Positions 1-11,760 of a DNA stretch of 64,000 nt are shown here, in pieces. The translations under genes were made by a program, and so were the position numbers. Position 1 is the stretch's first letter. Each line of letters opens with the position of its first letter. The DNA lies in the NCBI GenBank assembly GCA_964023205.1, contig OZ026847.1:5516819-5580818 (forward strand). The letters are read 5' to 3'. The notes beneath the pieces were generated by a model, which ran no database searches, was not told the origin of the DNA, and was given only the letters and a program-made list of their open reading frames with translations. Source of the stretch: Lutraria lutraria. Its lineage: Eukaryota; Mollusca; Bivalvia; Venerida; Mactridae.

Positions 1-371
1 GTGTGTATTTATTGGTAGTTTGGTGAACAGCAATCGAAGCATGTCGCATTCATATAGCGTTCAGTATTGGAAAGTTTACATTAAACTTTGTAAGTATTAA
101 AAGTATTTATGTAATTGACATTTATATAACAATAAAAGGACTGTCAATTTGAGGATTTAAATTTTCAATATTTTTAGGTCTATACTTGGGATCAAGCCCA
201 TGCCACACATATTGAATTTTCATAAATCAAAAGAAGCTATTATATAATTAAACAGGCAGAGCTTCTCACATTGTATATTTTAAACAGAGTGCTTTTGGTA
301 GAAAGCAAGTTAGTTACTTTGTAGTCATTGTTGTTACTTCCATTTTATAATGTATGCTTATTTTCTTTCAG

Positions 372-514
372 AAAGAGAACATCTACTCGTTTTGAAAGAT
401 TATAACAGCGTTGCTTGCCTTAAAGCAGACCAACTGAAGAAAGCATGTAGAGACAATGATGCAGACATTAAACTGCCAATGAAGTGTTGTTATCAGAACA
501 TTAACCCTCAGTGA
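372..514 (+). CDS. 3'-terminal coding exon of an unrecognised gene
   Basis: A pyrimidine-rich acceptor ending in AG (370-371) opens a frame of 46 codons that ends at TGA 512-514. The first two bases complete a codon begun in an exon outside the window. The peptide reads REHLLVLKDYNSV... and ends KCCYQNINPQ. It is Lys/Leu-rich with three cysteines near the C-terminus. I do not recognise the family. An AATAAA lies 134 bp after the stop, followed by a T/G-rich stretch, which supports a genuine last exon. The rest of the gene is upstream of the window. A spurious open frame of this length is possible, but acceptor, stop and poly(A) signal fit together. Confidence 0.5.
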
Positions 515-647
515 CAGATATTTCTGTCTGAACTGAGTTCGTAAATCTGTTTGTACATACTATCATTGTACACAAGAAGATTCCTTCATGTTTATACTGT
601 AGATTCGGAACAATGTCTCAATTAACTTGTAGGTTGAATTTATATTT

Positions 648-653
648 AATAAA
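648..653 (+). terminator. Poly(A) signal of the left-end gene
   Basis: AATAAA followed by a T/G-rich segment, placed 134 bp after the stop codon at 514. It predicts a short 3'UTR of about 150 nt. Confidence 0.5.
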
Positions 654-861
654 TATGTTACTTTTACTTCAAGTTTGTTACTGAATGTTCCTCATTTAAC
701 TCTTCACCTTTCGGTGGCAAATACTGATGTCTTTGCAACCCGTGCAGATCATAATTTCCCCTGTTCCTTATTATGGCAGTGTGTTTTTCTGATCGCCCTA
801 TGAAACTAAATGGTATTGCTCGACATACATGTTAGACTGTTAGTAATAAGCAGTCTGCAAA

Positions 862-960
862 ATTAGCAGTTGTCCGAGACAACCAATTTTACATTTGGAG
901 AACCAAAATTTTGGTTTGGACAACCAACTTTTCATTAATAAATCATAGCAAAAGCAGCTA
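862..960 (+). repeat. Dispersed repeat with ACAACC / GGTTGT motifs
   Basis: This segment has alternating ACAACC and GGTTTGGACAACC motifs around an AACCAAAATTTTGGTT palindrome. Inverted relatives lie at 39955-40062 and 54775-54882 beside the vigilin exons. It looks like an old MITE-type fragment. No protein is encoded. Confidence 0.5.
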
Positions 961-1945
961 AAAGTTCTGTTTCAGACAACCTCATTTCAAACCTTAATTT
1001 CACAGACTGAATAAGGAACCAGTTTCTGCTCTTCAAGTCACTGTGACCTATGACCCTTAAAACAATAGTGATCATTTACATAACACCAGACAACCAGTGA
1101 AATTTGAAGACCCAGGGTCATAAAGAACACAATAAATTGGTAGAAAACATAGTGTGGCAGATTGCACATTACGGAATGTCTCTCCCATAAGTAGGGGATG
1201 AAATTAGAATTCAATAGTAAGATTATTAAATAGAGTTAAATCAATAAATATACACTTTATTTTCTTGTCATTTCAACTGCAGTCATATTGATATACATAT
1301 ATATATATATTAAAATAATAACATTACATAGGTATAAAAAATTATATATTTAATTATAATTATATATCAACTCGTATATATGGCCTGGTGCACAAATTAT
1401 GGTTCATTTGAGTTAGCATTAGGACCAAAAAATAAAGTACTGAATTTTCTGTATTTTTCCACTTTTTAAGTAAATCTAGACCATCTAGAAACACAACCCA
1501 GTAATGAAAAGATAACTTTCACTCTGGTTTTTATTATTTCTTGGATGTTCATAGACACAAATTGGGGACAGACATTACTGACAGGAGCATTACACCTTTT
1601 TAAATGTGTAACCAGAAAACAAAGAAAGTTTCAACTGTCCTTAGTTCATACCATTTGCTATTTCAGTACATACTAGTTCAATATACATTGTCTTTTCCAT
1701 GAGGAAAATCATTTATTCAGAAATATGAAGCAGGTGAAAATAACACATAAATAGGAAAAAACTAGCATTCGTTCCTGTGTTAAATCTAAAGATATAATTA
1801 TTGCCATATTAGCATTAAAAAGCTGTAATTCACTGACGTAACAGATATGCAGACATAAAACTTACAAAAACAGTTCTTTTCATTCTTAATTTATATTCAA
1901 AGCATTTTTTTTAATTTTAATGAAAGGGGACAGATATTACATTAA

Positions 1946-4900
1946 CACGGTGCGAATACCACGTGACTTTTTGCTAAGGATGGGTGCTCCAACAATGGCG
2001 GATTCCGTCGATTCAGGTAAGATTTTTCATCCTTGTAGTCTTATATGTACTTTATATTAAAAAAGCTCTTCGCTAGAGCCCGGCCATTTCAAAAACTCAC
2101 CCTCGGTTGTAGATTATTTAGCATGATATCCCCTAGTTAAATCGTAAAGTGTCACCGCGCATTTTTCATATACACAATGTAAGTGGCTAATGTGGGGTGA
2201 TTTTTTTTATATTTTAAGGAATTATCCCCTTTGGGCGGATTTACATGGTTGTTAATTTGGCGCATGATAACAAAACGCCTTTCTAACACGTTACAATCAA
2301 ATATTGTCGGTTAATTCTCCAATTTGAGATGTTATGGTCAGGGAGATGACAATGCTAATGATGGGTGACAAAAATATTATGCTAATGTTGGGTGTCATAA
2401 AAATGTAAGAACTTTCATTCTTGTTAACTGGCTCCAGATATGCTTTTTTCACAAATTTTAATTTTATCGGTCGGCACTTAACCAGAAGCCATTGTCGAAG
2501 AATATTGACATCTTGTTTATAACATACAGTGATCTGCGATCATTTGCAATGTATGTTTTCTGATTCCAGGTGTAAAGTGCGTCAAAAAGAGGTTAACTTG
2601 TCACTGCACGCTGCGAACAGGCTCCAAAAGAGACTTTCAATGCAAAAATACCTTGATATTTTCACTAACTGACAATGCCAGCAAGAAAAAAAAACATAAG
2701 AAGTACTTATGCGCGCAGTCATTAGCGCACCGGAAAAGACTTAAAATCACATCGCATTTCTCTACACAGTCCAAGGGTATCCAATCCTTGAAACACAACG
2801 ACTAAGCCATTGAAAAGTAAGAGGATGTGAAAGACTTGCGGAGTTTGCAGTGACAAAGATACAGGAACACACGGTTAAACATGCCGAAAAGCTCGATAGT
2901 GACTTAAGATGTATCCATGAGGATGGCGAAACAAGTGTAAACCTTATAATAGTTGATGCGAAAAATGCTGCAGAAATAGTAGCTTAGTGTCAAAGAAAGC
3001 AGCATGAACGAAGTATGACAGAAAACGACGAAGTTCTTGCGTATCAACAATTCGTTCCGTGACACTTGACAATGTGGCTTAATTCATAGCAAGTGGAGAT
3101 ATATATTGTAACACTTAGGTAAACTGATATCTTCACAAAAACGAAGCAACTTTGTTGTTTTATTATTTTGTTGACGTCGTTTTAAAATTTGAGGCCAGAA
3201 TGACCACAATGTGTTGGAAATCGCACGGGCTGGCTCATTTGTGAATTTTATATATACAGTGACGGAAATATCCGGTACATGTTGCTTCCTGTAGACCGGA
3301 AGTAGATTCGAGTGTATTGTATTACCAAGATAAAGAAGAACTATACAACTCAGTGTTTAGTGGTGGATGAACATTTTCCTCGATAAGAACAATGACTATC
3401 ACGTTTTACATTCTCAGTCTACATTCGCTATTTCTGTTTGCCTGTTTCCGAAATGAATTACATTTTCATACTCACCATCATCATTTAACTGAGATGTTAC
3501 TTGCAAACTGAATTTAGCAGAGAAGCAATCTGTTCTAATCGCATTTCTAAATCAATATATTATTAAGATTTTCAAATTTTATACTGTCAAAATAGCGTTT
3601 TCTTACTAAATAAAGCATTCCAGGTTCTGGGTATAAGTATAATGTATTCAGAGCATTGCTCTATTTTCAGTAATATTCAATGATAAGATCTACCAATGGA
3701 AAATTATAACATTTATCTGTATGACATTATTTTAGTCCCGTACTGGTTTCATCGGAGCAAAGGGGTTCGGCTAATAAATTTAGACCAAAGAATCACCCTA
3801 CACTGTATATAACCTGTTTGAATCGGAGAGGACTATACTGTACAGTGTGATTACTCGAACAAATATGTAGGCTAGATTTATGCAACTTAGGGTGTAGTTA
3901 CTAGTTGAGCAAAAAATATAGATTAGAAATCCTTTTATTTTTTTGGTCAGACTAAAAGATGTACACACGTCGGTCCGACAGGGACTGATGTATTTATTGC
4001 AATAACCCGTCACTTGTTACAGAACCCTTATAGTGCCATTCGCTTAGTTTTTTTTCATGTCTAATTCGTCATCCCGAACTGTTAATTCGTCACTTTAAAA
4101 CTGTGGTGAACAAAAATGATGAGCAATATTTATTGTACCCGATGTTGTAAATATTCTATCAAATGGTGTATTATATAGGTCTGATTTTAACTACTCCAAG
4201 CCATACATGTGTGTATTTATTCGATTTAATACCACTCGTCTCCAGTGTTTAAAAGTGCATACCGTGCCAGCTGCTATGAAAAGCTAAGGTGATTGAACCA
4301 TAACGTTTCATTGTCACGAAATGCCAATATAAACAACACAATTATTCATTGGATATGTTCTTTATTGTCATTATGAATAATATCTGATTCTAAACGTGCT
4401 TAGATCATTAAAATTACTTCGAATAATATTTACTTGTTTTCAATTTGCATAGTGCACATAACAGATGCGTTACATAAACCAAAGACAATGGTACACAAAA
4501 TATGAAATTTTAATTAAATAAACAGCATGTATACATCTCTTTTGGAGAGTGTGGACACTGTTGCACATATCAGTATTGTCATTGAAGGAACTCAATTAAA
4601 CCTAATCTCCCAGTTTTCAATGATCCGTTCATATCAAAACCTGTTTTAACTTTATTATGATAACTTTATATGAAAGTGTCACTAAACGAATTGATCTCGT
4701 TTTGTTGACGAGCAATAACTTCATTTTCTTCCATACTTCGTTATGTTCGCTTTCTTGCAGACCAACAGTTGACATTCTGCCGTTATAGGGTTTTGTGACT
4801 GTATAGATGACGTTGTCAGTTTTTTTGTACTGAAAGTCTTTTTCGAGTCGGTTCGCAGCGTGAAGTGACAAGTTTACCTCTTTTTGACACACTTTACACC

Positions 4901-5538
4901 TGAAATCAGAAAACATTGGAAATAATCACTGATCACTGTATGTTATAAACAAGATATCCATATTCTTCGACAATGACTTCTGGTTAATTGTCGACCGATA
5001 AAATTAAAATTTGTGAAAAAGGCATATCTGGAGCCAGTTAACAAGGATGAAAGTTCTTAGATTTTTATGACACCCATCCTTAGCATTTTCACCCAACATT
5101 AGCATAATATTTTTGTCACCCATCATTAGCATTGTCATCTCCCTGACCATAACATCTCAAATTGGAGAATTAACCGACAATATTTGATTGTAACGTGTTA
5201 GAAAGGCGTTTTGTTATCATGCGCCAAATTAACAACCATGTAAATCCGCCCAAAGGGGATAATTCCTTAAAATATAAAAAAAATCACCCCACATTAGCCA
5301 CTTACATTGTGTATATGAAAAATGCACGGTGACACTTTACGATTCAACTAGGGGATATCATGCTAAATAATCTACAACCGAGGGTGAGTTTTTGAAATGG
5401 CCGGGCTCTAGCGAAGAGCTTTTTTAATATAAAGTACATATAAGACTACAAGGATGAAAAATCTTACCTGAATCGACGGAATCCGCCATTGTTGGAGCAC
5501 CCATCCTTAGCAAAAAGTCACGTGGTATTCGCACCGTG
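1946..5538. mobile_element. 3.6 kb fold-back element with ~700-bp inverted arms
   Basis: The left arm runs from 1946 to about 2675 and is mirrored by about 4810-5538. Both begin CACGGTGCGAATACCACGTG at the outer edge. The arms show scattered substitutions and a small indel near 5065-5090. ATTAA abuts both outer ends (1941-1945 and 5539-5543), consistent with a 5-bp target-site duplication, or with TTAA if one end base is excluded. Each arm carries the same mini-exon: ATGGCGGATTCCGTCGATTC then a GTAAG donor (1995-2016 on +, 5468-5489 on -). About 0.5 kb inward lies a matching acceptor. The exon after it encodes CKVCQKEVNLSLHAANRLEK on the right arm in one frame. The 2.1 kb between the arms has no recognisable transposase. 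Confidence 0.65.
4629..4916 (-). other. Open frame in the right arm of the fold-back element
   Basis: About 95 codons are open, with a CxxC pair near the start, just inside a candidate acceptor at 4900-4901. The left arm keeps the first part of this frame with one Cys changed to Arg, then stops. The frame predicted by the upstream mini-exon is the other one: open on the left arm for about 80 codons but stopped early on the right arm. Neither frame matches a family I recognise. It may be a decayed element-encoded exon or chance. Confidence 0.25.
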
Positions 5539-7160
5539 ATTAAGGGGATGGACATTACACAGTTGATAGGCAGGTCCTGTATTGAGTTTAAGTCATTGAC
5601 TGCCCCTTTTTATACTTATATCATGCTTAGTTTACAGTTCTTACATTATTTCAGTAGCTAACAAGAACACATCTTCATCTTTATTAACATTTAGAAGAAT
5701 AAAGTTATAATAAACTATTTTTTGTTATTTTTATTACACTTATTTGACACCTGTTCGACTCATCACTTAATTATAGCACTAATTAATGAACTTATTAATT
5801 TATTTTGCTGTTTAAATTATCTTTCTTTTCACTCATCACTTAATTATAGCATTAATTAATTAACCTAAAAAAATGTTCTAAGTAAGATATTTTGCAGTTT
5901 AGATTATCATTCTTTTGCTATTAAGCTTATAATTGAGGACACAAATTAATAATTTCTTGTTTTATTTTGTCTTTCATGTAAATTTCATGTTGCATTTGGC
6001 AATTCATTTTTACAAACACATTGTTCTATCATAATTAATGAACAATTGATTTATCATTATTTGATCTTATCTGATGGTATATATTAGTCTTGATAAGTGT
6101 CATACTTGTCAGCTGCAATAAACAATGTATGACCATAAAACTTTTGGTGACACATGTTTTTGATGATATCTAAGGACCCCATACTGTTCTGGGACTTACT
6201 CCCTAAGACCTTTGATAATTGCACTGATTAACATCTAATGTGGCCACTGGATTTAACTTCAAAGGCCTGCCAAACTCTGGGATGAAATTTTGTTGTATTT
6301 TTTATCAAAAATTTATAATATAGATTTGACTAGATCTTCAGTAAATTACCCAGAAAATATGATGGTGTTATTTTTTCACAGTATTTTAAATTTAGGCATT
6401 TTTTAAGTATAAACCACATTTTTTAAACATTAGATTTTATGGAATATTGAAGTAACAAACTTGAACTTTGTCACAGAAGTGAGTTATACCTCTATCGACG
6501 CTTAAAAAAATCCTTACTATAGGGAATATGGGTTGTTGTAATTTTAAGACCATAACAGCTACCCACATTTCAGATTTTCAAAATATCTCCACTATTTGTG
6601 GGTGTATCTTAATACAGTTTTTTTCAGTATTTTGGGAATTTGACCCATACCCTTGGGATTGGTAGTTTTTGCAGTGTTTAATCAAAATTGGGGAAGAATG
6701 TATAGCAACAATTTTAACTTATTTAATACCAATAGTTATGTTAGTGAACTTATAAAATTGATAAAAAAAAATTCTGAGGGGGGGATTGGGAAATTTTTGT
6801 CTGTGAATTGGGAAAAAAAGATACTATTTTCCAATGGGAATATGACCAAATTTCGGCTATAAAATCGCTCCAATAAATCCCTGTTAAATATATGGGGTAT
6901 CAGATCAATCCGCTTTAATTTTTCTTATTGAATTAGAAGTCTCATAATACTTTACTTTCCAACTCCAACAACTGCATTGATTTTAAAAAAGTGAAAAAAC
7001 TAGATGCTAATTCATTACAGGCAAACATATAACAGGTATACATACTGAAAGAAAACGTCAACCTTTAAAAGCTAATATTACACAACTTATATAAAACTGA
7101 GCCATTACAGTCAAATTTAAGGAAATGCACCATAATTTGTGCACCAGGCCATATATAATA

Positions 7161-8376
7161 ACTATGTGATGTTAATTATTTCTAATATCAATTCACTTGA
7201 CTCGGAACAATATTTAACAAACACATATAAATCAATACAAATTTACGATGCAACCTTACACACAAGTAATTGACTCTGAGCACCGAATGTTTATCCAAGT
7301 ACTGAAAAAACAACACTTGAATCAAAAGTTTGTACTACGTCTACAATGAAATTGCCTGGAATACATTGTTGGTGATTAATTTAAAGTGCTGGTTGCTTTT
7401 CCTCTCCAGTAATTCACACCTGTTGGTTTTGTTCTCGATTTCATGATTGCACATAGTGCCAAAACAGCACAATTTGGTAGGTTGCCTTAAAACTAAAACA
7501 CAAACTATCCTTAATGTTTTTCCAGTCTCCAATGCTTTGACCTTAATAGCCTCTCCAAGTCACTCAACCTAGAATCATCTGCAGTTATAATCTGGATTGA
7601 AAGTGTCTAGTTTAACATAATCTTCAACCATGATTTTGGGAAATGTAGTGATCGCTGTTCTTTCTATTTGAACTGGTCACTCAGATGAGTCCTATTGGAC
7701 TGTGGTGAAGTCTGTACACCTGGAAAAAAATAAACAGAAAGAAGCTTTACAAATAATATGAATTACCAAACACAATATTTTGAAGGCCAAATTAACTGTT
7801 TTCTTTTCGCACTTATTTGACCTAATACTGGTTGTAGAATTAAAATATTATTTACTAAATTACTTTGAAAAATACCCTGTAATAGATATAGTACTATATT
7901 TTGATTTCATGAAACGTCAAATAATGATAGCATATCAGCAACCATCAAACAACACTATCACAAAATCATTTCTTTGATCAATGCTAGATACAATAGAGTA
8001 AAATTCACAGTCAAAATGATAATTTACACTATGTTTATTGGAATGCAAGTATAGTCATTGGCAAAACACAAATTTAAAGTTGACACTGTAACTTCAATCA
8101 CTATTTCACTTTTAGAGGCACAATTTCGTACCTTGCACATATAATTAAAATAGAAGCAAGAAAGTCAGACAAACTGATGAATAAAATATGTTGTATCATT
8201 CATTTGGAACATTTTTTACTAGTTAACATTTAAAAATTAAACTGAACAATTTCAAGCTGTTTTGTACTGATGTTCTTTGATGATTTTATCAGAGTGCTAT
8301 GCAAATTTATACCTTCAACAAATGTGCTGAGCTAACCCGGGAAGGAATTTCTGGCTTAAAAGGAATGGTTTTCCCA
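7161..8376. other. Non-coding stretch between elements
   Basis: AT-rich sequence with no convincing coding exon. On the minus strand a good acceptor (TTTTTTTCCAG at about 7722-7732) is followed by sequence with stops in all frames. That would fit a non-coding or 3'UTR exon of a minus-strand transcript, but evidence is weak. Confidence 0.3.
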
Positions 8377-8379
8377 TTA

Positions 8380-8577
8380 GCATATATCTGTATAGATGAC
8401 GTCCCGTCTTATTTGGCCCAGCCAGCTTTTATTCTGCTTCTCATCCTTCGGTAAAACAATAACATGACAACTTCCACACATCTCGGTGCAGAGCCCTTGT
8501 GCATTGTATCGCCTAGTCGAAGGGGCTTTGACGATGATACGTTTGCATTGCAGTTCATCGTCAAAGCCACTTGTTCT
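8380..8577 (-). pseudogene. Possible exon fragment with a faint THAP-like pattern
   Basis: A 66-codon open stretch on the minus strand ends at TAA 8377-8379. Its centre reads CGSCHVIVLPKDEKQNKSW followed by LGQIRRD. The spacing of the cysteines and the P-K-D-E...W-L..I-R-R-D run recall the middle of THAP zinc-finger domains, which occur in P-element and Kolobok-type transposases and in host proteins. The last THAP Cys-X2-His pair is not visible and there is no clean acceptor. A second frame is also open here, so the call is tentative. A perfect 14-bp inverted repeat lies inside it. Confidence 0.25.
8524..8568. repeat. Perfect 14-bp hairpin
   Basis: GGCTTTGACGATGA (8524-8537) is followed after 17 nt by its exact reverse complement (8555-8568). 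It sits inside the possible THAP-like fragment. Function unknown; it may be a transposon terminus or a chance palindrome. Confidence 0.6.
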
Positions 8578-9029
8578 TTAAAAGCTAACAGGTAAACGAC
8601 TCAATCTGAGTCGCGTTCGTTTTCCTATTTAACGCACAAATTTCCGTAAAACTTGTGTATAATTCGATGAATTATAGTATAATCTATCAACATGACCAAA
8701 AATATACCTTCAACAGACGAAAGTTATCAAATATATTGCCGATGTTTCATGCTACCCTTAATTTCAAAATTTTCCTCGTAAATGCTTTGGATGAAGTCCG
8801 TAGCATTCCGGAAAGTATGTAAATTGATCTGATTCAATAGACGCATGAACAAGCGTTTTAAGCTGTTGACTTTTTAAGAGGACAATTCCATAACTAAAAT
8901 GGTCAACAAGACGAAATAAAAAAGACCAATTTAGTTATGGGACCCAGAACTATGTATCGCCTAGCAATGAGCCCCGACTGATCCACCAACAATTATTGGT
9001 GAACAGGTAGTAGAAGGAACCGGAATGTC

Positions 9030-9600
9030 CATCCTCTGAAAATAATATAGTTTTAATATTTAACATTTCACTTATTTTTTACAAAAATTAACACTATTGT
9101 CAAAGAGACAAAAAAATAACAGTTTGTGGAATGAGCACAAACCAGAAGTCAAAACCCACAAAATTCAGGTGGGACTTTAATTATAGTACATACCTTTACA
9201 TTTAATGCCAACTTCTATATAAAATTGTGCCTGCTGTTATCATTTTTTAAAAATAAATCATCCAGCTATGTAGTTTTACATCATTTAACATTGTTAGAAG
9301 GCACAGCCTCTCATTTTTAGTCAGTAAAATTAATAATAGGGAAAAATTAAATACCGTTGATTTACCCCACCCACTTGAATGTAGAATTTGGAGACCGTAA
9401 TATATTGTTAAAACAAATGACAGCGAAATATTTGAACTGTAATTAATACCTTCAAGCCACTACTTACCTACGATGTAGTTGGTTCGTTATGTCATTAAGA
9501 ATTATCGTTATCAGTGATCGTTTTGTAAACTTGTAAAGCCAATGTTGTGAAACACGGAAGTAAACCGGAAGTCACCATGTCGCAAAGGATTATGGGCTAC
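9030..9600 (-). promoter_or_regulatory. Candidate minus-strand promoter and first exons
   Basis: Around 9555-9580 the sequence has two ETS-type CGGAAGT motifs and no TATA box. Reading on the minus strand, a near-perfect donor (CGTAG|GTAAGTAG) ends a candidate 5' exon at 9468. A good acceptor (TATTATTTTCAG) opens another at 9035, whose sequence AGGATGG gives an ATG at 9032 and about 23 codons (MDIPVPSTTCSPIIVGG...) before a stop. If real, the exon would splice earlier, for example at 8994-8995. It could be a short-protein or lncRNA gene running toward 7.7 kb. Confidence 0.25.
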
Positions 9601-9611
9601 TGGAAAGTCGA

Positions 9612-10055
9612 GAATTCAAAGGTCATCCTTGTTCCTATTCCCTTATATATAATCATTACCTTAACATCTAAGGGAAACAACTCGAACTGACTTTTGAATC
9701 TAAAATAAATTTCCCACGGTCCCCAGACATATCTTTACATAATATCGTTTTTGTGATAATAATTAGCTAAATAAATGTTTGACTTTTAGATAGAGATATA
9801 AGTAAGGATATTATATTAATGATTTGTGGCAGAAAAACAGGAAAATAAAGTCAGAATCACATTTTGTGATTTTTAAATATGGGAGACAATTTGAACGTAG
9901 TCGTATGGTAATTTGGTGCATAATTCTCCGTAATCTGAAAATAATTTCTTCAATATTTCTTATTTGTGTTATGATGATATTAAATGCATAATTATATAGA
10001 GTTATCTTTAAACAGGCTATACAAACAGAAAAAAATATCGAATTTCAGAATTTGA
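9612..10055 (-). mobile_element. Fragment of the CAGGGGCGTAGC (hAT-like) repeat, reverse orientation
   Basis: Over about 440 bp this matches, in reverse orientation, the interior of the repeats at 21560-21960, 25250-25660 and 40460-40870. Shared landmarks include the block around GGTCCCCAGACATATC and the block around TTTGGTGCATAATTCTCCG. Both termini are missing. Confidence 0.6.
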
Positions 10056-10069
10056 ATTCTAATAGTATC

Positions 10070-10141
10070 AAGGACTTATAAACATACATCAGAGACATCT
10101 ATATAGGTAACATGTCTCTGCATACATGTATATAAGTCCTT
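10070..10141. repeat. Hairpin MITE with AAGGACTTATA arms
   Basis: The arms AAGGACTTATA and TATAAGTCCTT bracket an inner inverted pair AGAGACAT / ATGTCTCT. The same outer arms recur in a shorter hairpin at 20034-20067, so this is a family of tiny inverted-repeat elements. Confidence 0.55.
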
Positions 10142-10624
10142 AATAGTGTCCAGAGATAAATAGAGTCTTAGTTTTTTTGAGCGCGACAATAAAATATGTG
10201 TCATTTTTGGGTTTGCATGCTCTGTACAGTGACTTGGTATAACAGGCGACTTGTCGTAATCCATGGCTCCATTCTGAGCGAATTTGTGGACCTTTCAAAG
10301 CATTGCTTTTAATTTATGTTTATAAAACAAATCAGTATATTTTATGTCAATCAAAATTGTTTAAAATGTGCTAAACATTGCAATATTTACTCTGTTGTCT
10401 TCGATCAGTACTGCACACTGCATCTGAAGAGGATGCATGCTTTCCATGGCTACCAAGCATGATATAAATATCAAAGCGGCATTATTATACCCTTAATATT
10501 ATATCAATACTCACTTCTGACATAATGCCCACATAAAATACTAGTATCGCATGCATCTTACATTGCATAATAGCGATTAACGAGTCACATTTTTTATGCC
10601 TAGCAAACTGAGAAATATATATTT

Positions 10625-10803
10625 CTACCAACCTCTCCACAGCGGCCCTCCCTTGAGCAACAACCTCCCTGCAACAACAGCATGATTTCTTTCCCATTGT
10701 ATGATTAAACTATTATATTAACCTCTCTAGAGGAACAACCTCACAACAACAACAACATAACTTTGCTTCTCCCAAAGGGTGTTGCTTTGGAGAGGTTGCA
10801 CTG
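10625..10803 (-). mobile_element. Small pogo-like MITE (reverse orientation)
   Basis: It matches the reverse complement of the element at 55152-55310. One end reads GAGAGGTTGCACTG next to TA. CAACAACA-rich segments and the GCATGATTT core are shared. The distal terminus is degraded. Confidence 0.5.
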
Positions 10804-10809
10804 TAGTTG

Positions 10810-11755
10810 GTTATCTTACTGAAGTAAACTTCAACGTGCCCTCTTTACTATTTTATACGATTGATTGTGATGGCTTTTCTTGGTCTGTCAATACTTTTTC
10901 ACGTTATTGCAATCATGTAGTTATTACAAGTATTATACACATATGTTTCACATACCATTGGTGTTATCAGCATGCCCAAGTAATTTATTATAAAAGAAAA
11001 CATAACATATTTATAATGATCATTTATTCAGCCAATAGTTACATTTTGTAATTCATGCAGTCTGGTTTTTATTTCCCAATATATTGTGGACTTTGGTAGT
11101 GATAAATGGCTGCAATAAATCACATACAAACACGTTAATAATGTATCGAGTATATATAATTCATGAGCAACAAACTTAATCATCATTGACGTCACTAAAC
11201 TGAACTGCATAGCATGTTTGTATATTTCACACATTTGACAGTTTTCGGCATTACATAAGATCGTCTCCACCTGGTGTCAACGATATTGTACGTACTAGAT
11301 TCTGTCAATATGCACACAGTCAACCTTGTATACACTGGCGACGACCCTTGGGAAAGACATAATGTAGCCCTCATTGACAGGTGATCTTCATTCTGGGGTC
11401 ATTTTGTTTTAGATAATCAACAATTGTTTTTAAATGAATGGCAAGGATGACTGTATTTTGTATAGCTAGCGAGACATTGAACATGACCTATGTCGTCATC
11501 TAACTGACGTCATCTGCGAAGCTGAACGTCCTGAACAAAAACGCCAATGCAGACGACAACATACAATTGATAAGACAATTACACAATCAGAACACCCTTG
11601 TATGAACATGAACAAGACTAAAATGTACCAAATCTGGTGACATATACTCATAAACTATAATTGTCTATTGCAAGTAGTTGATTTTTTAGACTATTCTTCT
11701 GCAAATACTGTTTGGTTAAATGCAACGGTAAGCCATTTAATATGTCAAACAAGCC
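10810..11755. other. Region 3' of the lectin gene
   Basis: No supported coding exon. An ATTAAA on the minus strand (about 11734-11739) lies about 25 nt after the lectin stop and is the nearest candidate poly(A) signal. It is closer to the stop than usual. Confidence 0.25.
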
Positions 11756-11760
11756 AGAAG

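Larger units (their letters stand above)
1375..7157. mobile_element. ~5.8 kb element bounded by 35-bp terminal inverted repeats
   Basis: The left end (1375-1409) carries GGCCTGGTGCACAAATTATG within an arm starting TATATAT. The right end (7123-7157) is its reverse complement with one mismatch (TTC versus TGC). Inside the arms the two sides do not match, so these look like the termini of a DNA transposon rather than a plain palindrome. The flanks are TA-rich, so the target-site duplication is ambiguous (TA or longer). A second inverted-repeat element (1946-5538) appears nested inside. The remaining ~2.1 kb has no intact transposase. A short + frame at 6653-6862 is AT-rich with no recognisable domain. 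Segments 1410-1945 and 5539-7122 otherwise hold only AT-rich sequence and short repeated motifs such as GGGGACAGACATTAC (about 1564 and 1927). Confidence 0.5.

Noticed and set aside
6653..6862. 69-codon + frame
   Set aside because: Low-complexity Asn/Phe/Lys-rich peptide inside transposon DNA with no domain or splice context.
7341..7532. 63-codon minus frame as a gene
   Set aside because: No acceptor or donor in frame and no recognisable features. It may overlap a non-coding exon but is not supported as protein.
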